DNA of 64,000 nt, from contig VXMR01000048.1 of the NCBI GenBank assembly GCA_009841005.1, forward strand, positions 1 through 64,000, read 5' to 3'. The notes under the pieces are model-generated. The model saw only the letters and a list, made by a program, of their open reading frames with translations, was not told where the DNA came from and made no database searches. Shown piece after piece: positions 17,109-26,275 of this stretch (position 1 is its first letter; every line of letters starts with the position of its first letter). The DNA is from Gemmatimonadales bacterium. Lineage in GTDB: Bacteria > Gemmatimonadota > Gemmatimonadetes > Palauibacterales > Palauibacteraceae. The position numbers and the translations under genes were made by a program.

Positions 17109-19820
17109 TTGGGGTTTTCCTCGTTCTTGATAGATTCCGCCGCCCCGTTGCGCCGGTGGGCGGCGTTCGTGCTGCTGATGGGCCTGGCCACGCCGCTTGC
17201 GGCGCAGGACTCCGCGATCGGCGGCGAGACAAACGCGCGGGCCGCCGCGGCCCCGGCGCTCCGGGCCGTCCGCGCGACGGAAGCGCCGCAGATCGACGGA
17301 CGGCTGGTCGAAGCTGCGTGGAACGGCGCGCCGGTTGCCACCGACTTCGTGCAGTTTCAGCCCGACCCGGGCGAGCCGGCGAGCGAGCGCACCGAGGTCC
17401 GGGTTCTCTATACGGACGACGCCGTCTACATCGGCGCGCGGATGTACGACCGCGATCCCGACGGGATTATCCGCCGGCTCGCGCGCCGCGATGAGGAGGT
17501 GACGACGGACGCCTTTTCCGTGGCGTTCGACAGCTACTTCGATCACCGCACGGCGTTCCGCTTCTCCGTCAGCGTGGCGGGCGTCCAGAGCGACGCGCTG
17601 ATGTTCTCCGACACGCAGGAGGACGGCGATTGGGACGCGGTGTGGGAGAGCGCGACGGGCTCCGACGAAACGGGCTGGACCGCCGAACTGCGGATCCCCC
17701 TCTCGCAACTCCGGTTCGCCAGCTCATCGGACGACGGTTCCGGAAGCACGTGGGGCATCAACTTCGTGCGCGAGATCGCCCGCCTCGAGGAGTCGAGCGT
17801 TTGGTCGCCCCTGCCGGAGGATCGTTCGCGGGTCGTGTCCGCCTTCGGCACGCTGCGCGACCTCCAGGGCCTCCGGCCGCGCCGCAATCTGGAGGTACGG
17901 CCCTACGTCCTCTCGTCGGCCACGCGGGCGCCGGGCACTGCGGATAATCCGTTCTACGCGGCCACGGACTTGCGCCAGACGGTGGGCGGCGACCTGAAGT
18001 ACGGGATCACGGAGAATCTCACGCTCGACGTCACCGTGAACCCCGATTTCGGGCAGGTCGAAGCGGATCCGTCCGTCGTAAACCTCACGGCGTTCGAGAC
18101 GTTCTTCCCCGAGAAGCGGCCGTTCTTCCAAGAGGGATCGGACATCTTCGGTTTTTCCTTCGGCGGAGGCGGCGACAACAACGAGTCGCTCTTCTACAGC
18201 CGCCGGATCGGGCGTACGCCCCAGGGGTCCGTGACGGGCCCGGCGGAATACCGCGACGTGCCGGAGGCGACGAGCATTCTCGGAGCGGCGAAGCTGTCCG
18301 GGAAGACGGCGGACGGCTGGTCGATCGGGTTCCTCGATGCCCTGACTTCGAGTGAGAACGCACACTTCGTTTCGCCCGGGGGCACATCCGGCGCGCAACC
18401 CGTGGAGCCGATGACCAACTACGCCGTGGCGCGGGTCATCAAGGACTTCCGCGACGGAGAGAGCGCCGTCGGCGTCATCGGCACCGCCACGAACCGGCGC
18501 CTCGGCGCCGGAGGGACGCTCGCCTTCCTTGCGGACGAGGCGTACACCGGAGGGATCGACTTTCGGCATCGGTTCGGGAACGGGAACTATCAGATCGACG
18601 GTCACGTGATCGGGAGCACGGTGAGCGGGAGCCCGGAGGCGATCGCGCGCATCCAGCGTTCCTCCGTCCACTACTTCCAGAGCCCGGACTCCAGGCACGG
18701 ACTGGACCCCACCCGCACGCGTCTGTCGGGCAGCACGTCGACGATCAGTTTCTCGAAGGTGGGAGGCGGGAACTGGCGCTACGGACTGTTCGGCGAGAAC
18801 CGCTCGCCCGGCTTCGAATCGAATGACCTGGGATTCCAGCAGAACGCGGATTACCGGGTCGGGGCGGTCTGGGTGAACTACGAGCAGTTCCGGCCGCAGG
18901 GTCCGTTTCGGAACTGGGGCGTGAACGCGGCGACGTGGTCCGGCTGGACGTTCAACGGGGAACGGCAGTTCACGGGCGGCAACGTGAACGGGAACTTCCA
19001 GTTCAAGAACTTCTGGCGCGGTTTCGCCGGTTTCAACCAGGAGTGGGCGGGACTCGCCACGACGGCGCTGCGCGGAGGGCCCACGCTCTACCAGCCGAGC
19101 CAGTGGAGCAGCTGGGGCGGCGTGTTCACGGACTCCCGGAAGCCGGTGCGGCTCGGAGCCGTCTTCAACGCGGGAGGAGAGTACCGCACCGCGACCCGCC
19201 GCCTGGGCCTGTCGCCGAACGTGACGCTCCAGCCGTCGAGCCGTCTCCAGCTCAACTTCGGCCCGAGCCTGCAGTGGAACGATCGGGCGTGGCAGTTCGT
19301 CTCGCGCCCCGACGCCTCCGACGGGACGCACTACGTGTTCGCGCGTCTGAGCCAGCAGACGGTCTCGATCACGACGCGCCTGAACTACACGTTCAGCCCG
19401 GATCTTTCCCTTCAGTTCTACGCCCAGCCCTTCGTGAGCGCGGGGAGCTACGACCGTTTCATGGAGGTCGATGATCCGCGGGCTTCCGATTTCGCCGACC
19501 GCTTCCGGACGTACGGGGAGAACGAGATCCGGCGGCTGGAGGCGAACGGCTTCGGACTCTACCAGGTCGACGCCGACCGGGACGGGAAGCCGGACTTCGG
19601 CTTCGCGGATCCCGACTTCAACGTGAAGTCGTTCCGCTCCAACCTGGTCTTGCGCTGGCAGTATCGGCCCGGATCGACCGTGTTCCTCGTCTGGAGCCGC
19701 GACCAGCAGTCCTTCCGCAACGACGGTGCGTTCCGCCTCGGCGACGATCTGACGGACCTCGCGCGTATTCCGTCCACCAATATCTTCCTCGTCAAGTTCG
19801 AGCACTGGCTGGGGCTCTAG
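17109..19820 (+). CDS. DUF5916 outer-membrane protein with CBM9-like N-terminal domain
   Basis: This 903-residue exported protein has a signal peptide ending LAAQ near residue 34. A CBM9-like carbohydrate-binding domain follows ('APQIDGRLVEAAWNGAP' to about residue 250), then the DUF5916 region with 'VNPDFGQVEADPSVVNLTAF' and 'FFPEKRPFFQEG'. The C-terminal part is beta-barrel-like and ends in a hydrophobic strand. Family members are probably surface proteins; the ligand is unknown. The TTG start is preceded by GGAAGG at five bases. A GC-rich hairpin (19842-19865) follows the gene. Confidence 0.85.
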   Translation: MGFSSFLIDSAAPLRRWAAFVLLMGLATPLAAQDSAIGGETNARAAAAPALRAVRATEAPQIDGRLVEAAWNGAPVATDFVQFQPDPGEPASERTEVRVLYTDDAVYIGARMYDRDPDGIIRRLARRDEEVTTDAFSVAFDSYFDHRTAFRFSVSVAGVQSDALMFSDTQEDGDWDAVWESATGSDETGWTAELRIPLSQLRFASSSDDGSGSTWGINFVREIARLEESSVWSPLPEDRSRVVSAFGTLRDLQGLRPRRNLEVRPYVLSSATRAPGTADNPFYAATDLRQTVGGDLKYGITENLTLDVTVNPDFGQVEADPSVVNLTAFETFFPEKRPFFQEGSDIFGFSFGGGGDNNESLFYSRRIGRTPQGSVTGPAEYRDVPEATSILGAAKLSGKTADGWSIGFLDALTSSENAHFVSPGGTSGAQPVEPMTNYAVARVIKDFRDGESAVGVIGTATNRRLGAGGTLAFLADEAYTGGIDFRHRFGNGNYQIDGHVIGSTVSGSPEAIARIQRSSVHYFQSPDSRHGLDPTRTRLSGSTSTISFSKVGGGNWRYGLFGENRSPGFESNDLGFQQNADYRVGAVWVNYEQFRPQGPFRNWGVNAATWSGWTFNGERQFTGGNVNGNFQFKNFWRGFAGFNQEWAGLATTALRGGPTLYQPSQWSSWGGVFTDSRKPVRLGAVFNAGGEYRTATRRLGLSPNVTLQPSSRLQLNFGPSLQWNDRAWQFVSRPDASDGTHYVFARLSQQTVSITTRLNYTFSPDLSLQFYAQPFVSAGSYDRFMEVDDPRASDFADRFRTYGENEIRRLEANGFGLYQVDADRDGKPDFGFADPDFNVKSFRSNLVLRWQYRPGSTVFLVWSRDQQSFRNDGAFRLGDDLTDLARIPSTNIFLVKFEHWLGL

Positions 19821-19841
19821 TGTAGCTCGTACACAGCCGGT

Positions 19842-19865
19842 GGCGGGGGCAACGCGGCCCCCGCC
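19842..19865 (+). terminator. GC-rich hairpin after the DUF5916 gene
   Basis: A perfect 9-bp stem (GGCGGGGGC paired with GCCCCCGCC) with a six-base loop lies 21 bases after the stop codon. It is followed by TCTGTCC rather than a run of T, so it would be a weak or Rho-assisted terminator. Its presence argues against a start at 19840 for the next gene. Confidence 0.55.
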
Positions 19866-19899
19866 TCTGTCCGCCGGCCGTCGAGAACAGTGGGAAGCG

Positions 19900-20136
19900 G
19901 TGACCGGTTACATTTTCGTGGCGCTTGCGGTGCTGGTGGCGGTGGCCGGCTGGAGACGCCGGAGCCAGTTGCGCCGCCGGACGCGCCCCGGCGTGACGGA
20001 CGAGATCGTGCAGCGCATCGAGACCGTGGGCCGCGTGGACGCGGAGGATGTCGAACCGGTGGATCTCGAGCTGGCGAGGGCCGAGGAGGACGAATTCTGG
20101 GCCCAGACGTGGGACGAGCCCGAAGAGAACTGGTAA
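19900..20136 (+). CDS. Small single-pass membrane protein
   Basis: This 78-residue protein starts with a hydrophobic helix (residues 3-17, ending in GW) followed by an Arg-rich stop-transfer segment and an acidic C-terminal half ('DEIVQRIETVGRVDAEDVEP', then a Glu/Asp/Trp-rich end). It may be a small membrane adaptor. The GTG at 19900 is preferred because a longer in-frame start at 19840 would sit inside the upstream hairpin. No family was recognised. Confidence 0.5.
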   Translation: MTGYIFVALAVLVAVAGWRRRSQLRRRTRPGVTDEIVQRIETVGRVDAEDVEPVDLELARAEEDEFWAQTWDEPEENW

Positions 20137-20162
20137 CTGGTGAGAGGAGTGGCGGGAATTCG

Positions 20163-21362
20163 ATGATGAACACGGCACGGAAATCCGGGGCGATCCGCGT
20201 CGGGCTGGTGGCCGCGACGACGCTGTTGCCAACGGCCTTTCTCACGGCGGAGGCACAGGAGGCGCCGCGGGTTTCGTTCGGGATGGCGACCGCGGCCTTC
20301 GAGGACGGCCTGGGTTCCATGCGTGGCGTGCGCGAACTTGACGACGGCCGCGTCCTCATAGCCGACGGTTTCGGCGCCGCGGTCATCGCGTGGAAGCCCG
20401 GGGGCGGTGCGGACACGCTGACGAACACGGGCCAGGGGCCGGCGGAGTATCGGACGCCGGACGGTCTCTTCCCCCTTCCGGACGGCGCGACGCTCCTCAT
20501 CGATCTCGGCAACGCGCGGCTCACCCGCATCGAAGCGGACCTCGGCTTCGGCGAGACGTGGCCCATCGCCCGTGGAGGCCCGAATGCCGGGATGACGATG
20601 ATGATTCCGGTAGGGACCGACCGCGAAGGCGGGATCTACTTCCAGCAGCGACTCGACGGGATGGCGGGCATATCCGACTCCGCGGCCGTGGCGCGCTTCG
20701 ATCCGGCGACGGGCGAGACCTCCGAGGTCGGACGGGTCCGGCTTGCGGAACAGACGCGCGTGGAGTCGGGGGACGCCAACAACCGCAGCGTGAACATCCG
20801 GCCAGTGCCGTTCTCCAATCAGGACGCGTGGAACGTGGCCTGGGACGGCCGGGTAGCGGTCGCGCGCGCGGACGGCTACCGACTGGAGTGGCTGGATCGC
20901 GCGGGCGGGGTCACGCGGGGACCCGGGATCCCGTACGAACCGGTGCGGGTGCGGCGGGCGGACCAGGACGAGTGGCTCGACCAGCTCGGAGGCGGGCTGC
21001 GTGTCGAGGCCACGGACGATGGAAGCGGGATGCGGATGTCCATGAGCCGCGCGCCTTCAGGCTCGAGCAACGCGGATCGCTCGGACTTCGAGTGGCCCGA
21101 CGAGAAGCCGGTCATTCCCGCCGGCGCGGTCGCGGTCGATGCGGAAGGTCGGGCGTGGGTCCGGCGCCATGTGCCGGCGGGGGAAGCGCACCTGTACGAT
21201 GTGTTCGACGCGGGCGGGCAGCGAGTCGCCCAGGTGGAACTGCCCGAGGAGCGACGGCTCGTCACCTTCGGAGCGGAAAGCGCCTACCTGGTCCGAAGCG
21301 ACGAATTCGGTTTCGCCTGGCTCGAGAAATACCCGATGCCCGCGGTGCCCGGGACGCGCTGA
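20163..21362 (+). CDS. Secreted six-bladed beta-propeller-like protein
   Basis: This 399-residue protein has a signal peptide ending EAQ near residue 32. Repeated four-stranded blade patterns follow, such as 'GVRELDDGRVLIADGF', 'DGLFPLPDGATLLID', 'VAVDAEGRAWVRRH'. They resemble the exported six-bladed propellers of Bacteroidota and Gemmatimonadota. No catalytic residue is evident. It lies 26 bases after the small membrane-protein gene and may be cotranscribed with it. Two adjacent ATGs occur at the start; the first is used. Confidence 0.7.
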   Translation: MMNTARKSGAIRVGLVAATTLLPTAFLTAEAQEAPRVSFGMATAAFEDGLGSMRGVRELDDGRVLIADGFGAAVIAWKPGGGADTLTNTGQGPAEYRTPDGLFPLPDGATLLIDLGNARLTRIEADLGFGETWPIARGGPNAGMTMMIPVGTDREGGIYFQQRLDGMAGISDSAAVARFDPATGETSEVGRVRLAEQTRVESGDANNRSVNIRPVPFSNQDAWNVAWDGRVAVARADGYRLEWLDRAGGVTRGPGIPYEPVRVRRADQDEWLDQLGGGLRVEATDDGSGMRMSMSRAPSGSSNADRSDFEWPDEKPVIPAGAVAVDAEGRAWVRRHVPAGEAHLYDVFDAGGQRVAQVELPEERRLVTFGAESAYLVRSDEFGFAWLEKYPMPAVPGTR

Positions 21363-21385
21363 CGCCAGCGGGGCGGTGCCGCAGC

Positions 21386-22642
21386 TCAGCGCGGACGCCG
21401 TCTCACCAGGTCCGGATCGGACGGTAGCAGCGTCGCGTCATCCGTCGGCACGAAGTCTGCCGAGCGGGTGAGGGGAACCGGGGGCTCCCACAGCTCTGTG
21501 TCCGGCTGGAACGCGGCCCAGGCGAACCAGAAGGCGTGGTACGCCTCGGGGTGAGGCTCGAGTCTCTCTCCGTCGAGCGGGCCCGCCACGGCCTCGCCGC
21601 CGAAGTTCCACACGCTCCCCGTTTCCACGTCCTGCCGGCGACCTTCGACGACCTCGAACGTGAGCGACCGGCCGTTGGCACGGGCGTGGTAGACTCGCGC
21701 ACTCTGCGCGACGGAGTTCCAGAACGCGACCACGGGCTCGCCCCCGACGCGGGCACTCGCGGCCCAGACGGTGAAATTCTGCCCCTCCTGGTCCTGTGCG
21801 GCCACCTCTCGCAGGTCCGAGATGGCGAACGCGTAGCCGCCGGTCCCCGACGGGACCCCGACCACGCGCTCCTTGGGCTTTCGCCGCAGGTCGATGGGGG
21901 CGGACGTCGGATAGAAGAGCGATGCGTTGTCCGGGTCCCGGTAGTTCCCGTACGGGTAGAGCGTGTAGAGGAAGTCGTGCCCCGTCACGCGCGTTGCGAT
22001 CCAGGTGTCCTGAAAGACCTGGAGCCAGGCCCCGTACACCATGAGTTCGTACGGTACGCGCTTCAGGTTGACGCCGTCCTGCGGGCCGCAGGTGGCGGAT
22101 CGCGTCAACTGGGGGTAGAGCGTCCCGGAACCATCGTCCATCACGAGATTGTTGTCGAGGACGTAGTTGGACACCGCGAAGTCCGGCGTGTCGGTCGCCG
22201 CGGGATCAAAGACCCGGACAGACCCGGTGAGCGGCGAATAGGTGATCGTGAGCCGTTCTCCCGTCGCATTCGGGACGGTCGGGTCGACGTCGGCCTGCAG
22301 GTTCAGAACCTCGTGATACCAGAGGAGCTTCAGGGGTATCGCGAGAGGCTGGCCGTTGAATTCGAGCCCGATCACGAGGTCGCCGCGATTGACGTAACCG
22401 ACGTGGGGCGCGATGAGCCGCGTGGCGACGTCGGGATTGGTGAGCGCCGGAATGTTTGAGCGCGCGGCGCCGGCGTCCGTGAAGTTCATGAGCGGAAGCG
22501 AGCAATCAGAGAACGGGGGCGGCGGCCCAAAGCCCTCGCCGGTGCAGGCGGCGAGCCCCGCCACATACGGCACCAAGGCGATTCGGAGCAGACGACGGCG
22601 CAAGCCGACCCCTCGGGCGACACGACTCCTGGCTGGACTCAT
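21386..22642 (-). CDS. DUF3179-domain lipoprotein
   Basis: This protein of about 418 residues has a twin-arginine-rich n-region and a lipobox (AGLAAC). It then has the DUF3179 core, including 'VNRGDLVIGLEFNGQPLAIP' near residue 85 and 'ITYSPLTGSVRVFD' near 140, where many relatives have a Cys pair in the 'T-Y-C-P-L-C' position. DUF3179 proteins are exported and of unknown function. The ATG at 22642 has an AGG-type binding site seven bases upstream. An in-frame ATG at 22663 would overlap the stop of the upstream reading frame (ATGA). Confidence 0.75.
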   Translation of the reverse strand: MSPARSRVARGVGLRRRLLRIALVPYVAGLAACTGEGFGPPPPFSDCSLPLMNFTDAGAARSNIPALTNPDVATRLIAPHVGYVNRGDLVIGLEFNGQPLAIPLKLLWYHEVLNLQADVDPTVPNATGERLTITYSPLTGSVRVFDPAATDTPDFAVSNYVLDNNLVMDDGSGTLYPQLTRSATCGPQDGVNLKRVPYELMVYGAWLQVFQDTWIATRVTGHDFLYTLYPYGNYRDPDNASLFYPTSAPIDLRRKPKERVVGVPSGTGGYAFAISDLREVAAQDQEGQNFTVWAASARVGGEPVVAFWNSVAQSARVYHARANGRSLTFEVVEGRRQDVETGSVWNFGGEAVAGPLDGERLEPHPEAYHAFWFAWAAFQPDTELWEPPVPLTRSADFVPTDDATLLPSDPDLVRRRPR

Positions 22643-22659
22643 CCGGTGCCTCGCACCTG

Positions 22660-23433
22660 TCATGCTCCGTCACCGTCGGACGCGAGAGTGCCCAACGGTG
22701 CTTCGGACGGTAGGACCGGCGAGGCCGCCGGCCGTCGAGCTAGATGAACAAGGTCTCGTTCTCGGAATCGAACCCCTGGACGTCGGCCTTCTGCGTCCGC
22801 ACATCCTTCTGGCCGACCTGACGCTGCCCGACGACGATCATCGCGATACTCGCGACGAGCGCCAGCGCGATCCTCAGCTTCTTCATGGCGTTCCCCCTCC
22901 CCCATCGTCCCTGCACCTAACGCCGCACCCAACGCCGGATCCGGACACAGATCGCTCCCATAGTATAAGGCCTTCCTGCCATTTAACGAACTCTCGGGCC
23001 CGATGGTGACACGTCGGATGGGAGAGTCAGCCTCGATGTCCCAGCGGTTGAGGGTATCCCCGGCCAGCGCGAGGTCGGTCGCCGCCAGGAGTATGCCTTC
23101 CGCATCCCGAGCCTCGAGGCGGACGAGATCGGCGCGCACCCGAACGTTCACCCGGACCGAATCCCGGCGCGGCACCGTATCGAGCGCGACGCTTCCCGCC
23201 CCCGCGGCGGCGAAGACGTACGCGTCAACGTCGAGCGGGTTGACGAGGAGAATCCGATATTCGCGGGTCGGACCCTCGCCCGGGAGCGGGGCAACCGCCG
23301 CGGCCTCGGCGGACGGCGTGGAATCGGGCGGGACGCCGGACGAATCGGACGTGTCTTCGGCCGGGGCGCACGCCGCCGCGAGCCACGCAAGGCCGAAGAG
23401 AACGTGGCCCCACCGGCATGGCCGCCCGTTCAG
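22660..23433 (-). CDS. Putative lipoprotein with CTG start; 3' end uncertain
   Basis: From 23433 down to about 22985 the frame encodes a lipoprotein-like N-terminus ('FGLAWLAAAC') and a small beta domain ('YRILLVNPLDVDAYVFAAAG', 'LVRLEARDAEGILLAATDL'), which looks genuine. There is no ATG, GTG or TTG before the lipobox. The only candidate is CTG at 23433, preceded by GGAGG and overlapping the glpD stop as CTGA. The frame then stays open to 22660, but the last 85 codons resemble an out-of-frame shadow of the 48-residue gene. A TAA at 22983-22985 in the neighbouring frame could be the real end if one base is miscalled. Confidence 0.45.
   Translation of the reverse strand: MNGRPCRWGHVLFGLAWLAAACAPAEDTSDSSGVPPDSTPSAEAAAVAPLPGEGPTREYRILLVNPLDVDAYVFAAAGAGSVALDTVPRRDSVRVNVRVRADLVRLEARDAEGILLAATDLALAGDTLNRWDIEADSPIRRVTIGPESSLNGRKALYYGSDLCPDPALGAALGAGTMGEGERHEEAEDRAGARREYRDDRRRAASGRPEGCADAEGRRPGVRFRERDLVHLARRPAASPVLPSEAPLGTLASDGDGA
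22740..22886 (-). CDS. 48-residue small membrane or secreted peptide
   Basis: A short gene encodes a Lys/Arg-led hydrophobic N-terminus (MKKLRIALALVASIAMIVVG) followed by a polar, Gln/Lys/Asp-rich tail ending TLFI. It is preceded by GGAGGGGGAACGCC, a strong ribosome binding site, and by a plausible promoter at 22962-22990. It is low in Arg and Ala codons compared with shadow frames, which favours real coding. It overlaps the 3' part of the lipoprotein reading frame (22660-23433), whose C-terminal third looks like non-coding translation. Function is unknown. Confidence 0.5.
   Translation of the reverse strand: MKKLRIALALVASIAMIVVGQRQVGQKDVRTQKADVQGFDSENETLFI
22962..22990 (-). promoter_or_regulatory. 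Candidate sigma-70-like promoter for the 48-residue peptide
   Basis: On the minus strand TTCGTT (22990-22985) and TATACT (22967-22962) are separated by 17 bases, about 75 bases upstream of the ATG at 22886. This is an AT-rich island in otherwise GC-rich DNA. The -35 match is only partial. Confidence 0.35.
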
Positions 23434-25148
23434 CGGTCCTCCTTCGCGCGGGCCGCCAGCTCACGGATCGCGCCGTCGTCCGCCGCCCTGAAGTCCAGCG
23501 CCCGTTTCACTTCCTCCGTCCGTCGTTCGGTTGTCCAGTCCAGCTCCGGGGCCACGACTTCGGCGACGCGGCGCGCCGCCTCCGGCGTCCCGGAGCGCGT
23601 CTCGAGGCCGACCCGCATCCGCCGGAAGAGAATATCCTCGACGTGAAGGGCCATCTCGCTCCGCACCGAATACACCGCTTCGGCCAGAAGGTGCGGCCGC
23701 CCGGCGACGACCCTCTCGCCGAGCCGCGGATTTCGATCGACGAGGTCGAGCACCCGGTTCGCTCTCGTCCCGTACGCGCGCGTGAGCCGGTCGGCGGAAG
23801 CGCGCTCGAGTCCCTGCGAGCGGGCACGTGCCCGGATCCGGCTGCGGAGCGCCTCCAGATCCCGGAATCGCGCGCCGGGGAGCGGAACCTTGTCCGTGTC
23901 CACCTTCCGAATCGCCTTCACGCCGGCCGGCGCAAGGAACGCCTGCACGCGATCCAGCGTCGCCTCGGCCATGTGCCGGTGAGAGGTCAGCTTTCCCCCG
24001 CTCAGGGTGAAGATGCCTGGGGGATGCTGATGGACCTCGAACTCCCTCGACACGGCGCCCTCATCGTCGCCGTCCGCGGCCGGCGCGACGAGCGGCCGCA
24101 GGCCGGCCCAGGCGCTGATCACATCTTCCGGGCCCAGCTTCGATGCGGGGAGCAGGTGACGGGTGGCGTCGACCAGGTACGCGATGTCCCCGGGGGTGGC
24201 CGCAACCTCGTGCGGACGGCCGTCGAAGAACTCGTCCGTGGTGCCGATGAGGGTGAGGTCCTCGCGCCAGGGAAGAATGAACATCACGCGGCCGTCCCGG
24301 GGCGCCTCGAAGATCAGGGCGCCGGAGTGCCCCACTCGTTCGCGCGCGACGTGGATGTGCGTCCCGCGCGAGGGTCGGATGCGCACGGCGACCGCCGCTC
24401 CCTCCCCCGGGCCGGGCCCTCGCGCGTCCGCGGCGACGCGGTCGAGCATCTGTTCGGCCCACGCGCCGGTCGCGTTCACGACCGCGAGGGCGTCGACCTC
24501 CACTTCCCGTCCGCTCTCCACGTCTCTCACCAGCGCCCGGTGGCCCGGCCAGTCCGAAGCGTCGACGCGGACGACGTCGGCCCGGTTGACCACGGTCGCC
24601 CCGGCCTCGACGGCCGCCACGATGGTCGTGACGACGAGCCGCGCATCGTCCACCTGGGCGTCGAAATAGCGCGCGCCGCCGAGAAGCCCCTCGGCGCGCA
24701 GCCCCGGTTCACGGGCGAGCATGGCCTCGGTGTCGAGCATCTGGTGGCGTTCGATGTTCCGGAAGAGCGAGAGCGCGTCGTAGAGCCACATCCCCGCGTC
24801 CAGCTTCCTCCGGCCGATGCGGCCGTCCCGGAAGATGGGAAAGTGGAACTCCAGCGGCCGGACGAGGTGCGTGGCGATCCGGAGCAGGGTCCGCCGTTCC
24901 TGACTCGCCTCGAATACGAGGTCGAGCTCGAAGTGCTCCAGGTAGCGCAGGCCGCCGTGGACGAGGCGGGAAGAACGGCTGCTCGTGCCCGACGCGAAAT
25001 CCGCGGCTTCGACGAGAGCGGTGCGAAAGCCGCGGCGGGCCGCGTCACGCGCGACGGCGGCGCCGGAAATGCCGCCGCCGATGACGAGGATGTCGAAGGC
25101 GGTCTCCGCGAGGTTCCGGAACCGCTCGGCGCGCCCCGGAGCCGTCAC
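23430..25148 (-). CDS. glpD: Glycerol-3-phosphate dehydrogenase (FAD)
   Basis: This 572-residue flavoprotein oxidises sn-glycerol-3-phosphate to dihydroxyacetone phosphate at the inner membrane and reduces quinone. The N-terminal FAD-binding motif 'DILVIGGGISGAAVARDAA' lies near residue 17, followed by 'SSRSSRLVHGGLRYLE' and 'VVNATGAWAEQM'. The C-terminal region has the GlpD cap pattern with 'GGKLTSHRHMAE'. The GTG at 25148 puts the FAD motif at the usual distance from the N-terminus; longer frames overlap the neighbouring oxidoreductase gene. It lies ten bases downstream of that gene and is likely cotranscribed with it. Confidence 0.92.
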   Translation of the reverse strand: MTAPGRAERFRNLAETAFDILVIGGGISGAAVARDAARRGFRTALVEAADFASGTSSRSSRLVHGGLRYLEHFELDLVFEASQERRTLLRIATHLVRPLEFHFPIFRDGRIGRRKLDAGMWLYDALSLFRNIERHQMLDTEAMLAREPGLRAEGLLGGARYFDAQVDDARLVVTTIVAAVEAGATVVNRADVVRVDASDWPGHRALVRDVESGREVEVDALAVVNATGAWAEQMLDRVAADARGPGPGEGAAVAVRIRPSRGTHIHVARERVGHSGALIFEAPRDGRVMFILPWREDLTLIGTTDEFFDGRPHEVAATPGDIAYLVDATRHLLPASKLGPEDVISAWAGLRPLVAPAADGDDEGAVSREFEVHQHPPGIFTLSGGKLTSHRHMAEATLDRVQAFLAPAGVKAIRKVDTDKVPLPGARFRDLEALRSRIRARARSQGLERASADRLTRAYGTRANRVLDLVDRNPRLGERVVAGRPHLLAEAVYSVRSEMALHVEDILFRRMRVGLETRSGTPEAARRVAEVVAPELDWTTERRTEEVKRALDFRAADDGAIRELAARAKEDR

Positions 25149-25158
25149 GGGGCCGGGG

Positions 25159-26193
25159 TCACGGCTCGAGGACGAGCTTCCCGAAGACCCCGCCCGCCTC
25201 CAGCCGCTCGTGGGCCTCGCGCGCCCGCTCCAGCGGCCACACGTCGTCGACGATCGGGGCAAGGGTGCCGTCCAGCACGAGCCCCATCACGGCCTCGAAC
25301 TCGGCACGCGTCGCCATCGTGGTCCCCATGATCGATGTCTGGTTCCAGAACAGACGCGCGATGTTGAGGGTCCCCTGCGGCCCGGTCGTCGCGCCGTACA
25401 CGACCATCCTGCCCGCACGCGCCAGCGTGCGAACGCAGCCCTCCCACGTCGCCGCGCCCACGCTGTCGAGGACGAGATCGACGCCGCGCTTCTCCGTCTC
25501 CATCCAGATGCGCCGCGAGAAATCCTCCTCGAGACGATCGATGACGAGGTCCGCCCCCAGCGCCTCCACGCGCCGCACGTTCGCGGGCCCGCTGGTGACC
25601 GCGAACACGCGCGCCCCGTGGTGCTTCGCGATCTGGATCGCGGCGGTGGAGACGCCGCCGGACGCCCCGGTGACGAGGACCGTCTCTCCCGGCGCCAGGC
25701 GCCCCCGCGAGAGGAGTCCGCGCCATGCGGTCTGGTACACGAGCGGCGCGACCGCCGCGGTCGCGAACGGGAAACCGTCGGGGAGCCGGACCAGGTTGCG
25801 CACCGGAACCGCGACCTGCTCCGCGAAACCGCCGGGGACGTGCTCGCCGAGGATGCGGTAGGTGGTACAGAGGGGGTGCTCGTCGCGGGCGCACCACTCG
25901 CAGCCGTCGTCGACGCACCAGAGGCCCGGGTTTATCGCGACCCTGTCTCCGGGGGCCCAGCCCTCCACTCCATCCCCCGTCGCCGTGATCTCGCCCGCCA
26001 CGTCCGAGCCTCCGATGTGCGGCATCTTCAGCGTGAGCCCGGGCAGGCCGCGCCGTGTCCAGAGGTCGAGGTGGTTGAGGCCCGCCGCGCGCACGCGGAT
26101 CAGCGCCTCGCCGGGACCCGCCGTCGGCTCGGGCAGGTCGCCGACGCGGATGACGTCGGGCCCTCCGTGTCGTTCGAAGTAGGCCGCTTTCAT
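25159..26193 (-). CDS. Zinc-dependent alcohol dehydrogenase/quinone oxidoreductase family protein
   Basis: This 344-residue MDR-superfamily oxidoreductase has a GroES-like domain with four structural-zinc cysteines in 'GLWCVDDGCEWCARDEHPLC', a catalytic-site region 'AAGLNHLDLWTRRG' (Asn replaces the usual Cys) and a Rossmann motif 'GASGGVSTAAIQIAKHHG' typical of NADP-dependent quinone oxidoreductase-like members. Substrate is unknown. The ATG at 26193 is preferred over a TTG three codons upstream. It is divergent from the suf operon across a 236-base spacer that holds two palindromes. Confidence 0.85.
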   Translation of the reverse strand: MKAAYFERHGGPDVIRVGDLPEPTAGPGEALIRVRAAGLNHLDLWTRRGLPGLTLKMPHIGGSDVAGEITATGDGVEGWAPGDRVAINPGLWCVDDGCEWCARDEHPLCTTYRILGEHVPGGFAEQVAVPVRNLVRLPDGFPFATAAVAPLVYQTAWRGLLSRGRLAPGETVLVTGASGGVSTAAIQIAKHHGARVFAVTSGPANVRRVEALGADLVIDRLEEDFSRRIWMETEKRGVDLVLDSVGAATWEGCVRTLARAGRMVVYGATTGPQGTLNIARLFWNQTSIMGTTMATRAEFEAVMGLVLDGTLAPIVDDVWPLERAREAHERLEAGGVFGKLVLEP

Positions 26194-26275
26194 GGCCGCC
26201 AACCTACGGTCGCGCCGCAGCCCGTGCAGGAATCGCCGACCTCTTCGAAATGGGGCGGAAACGTGACAGGCAACA

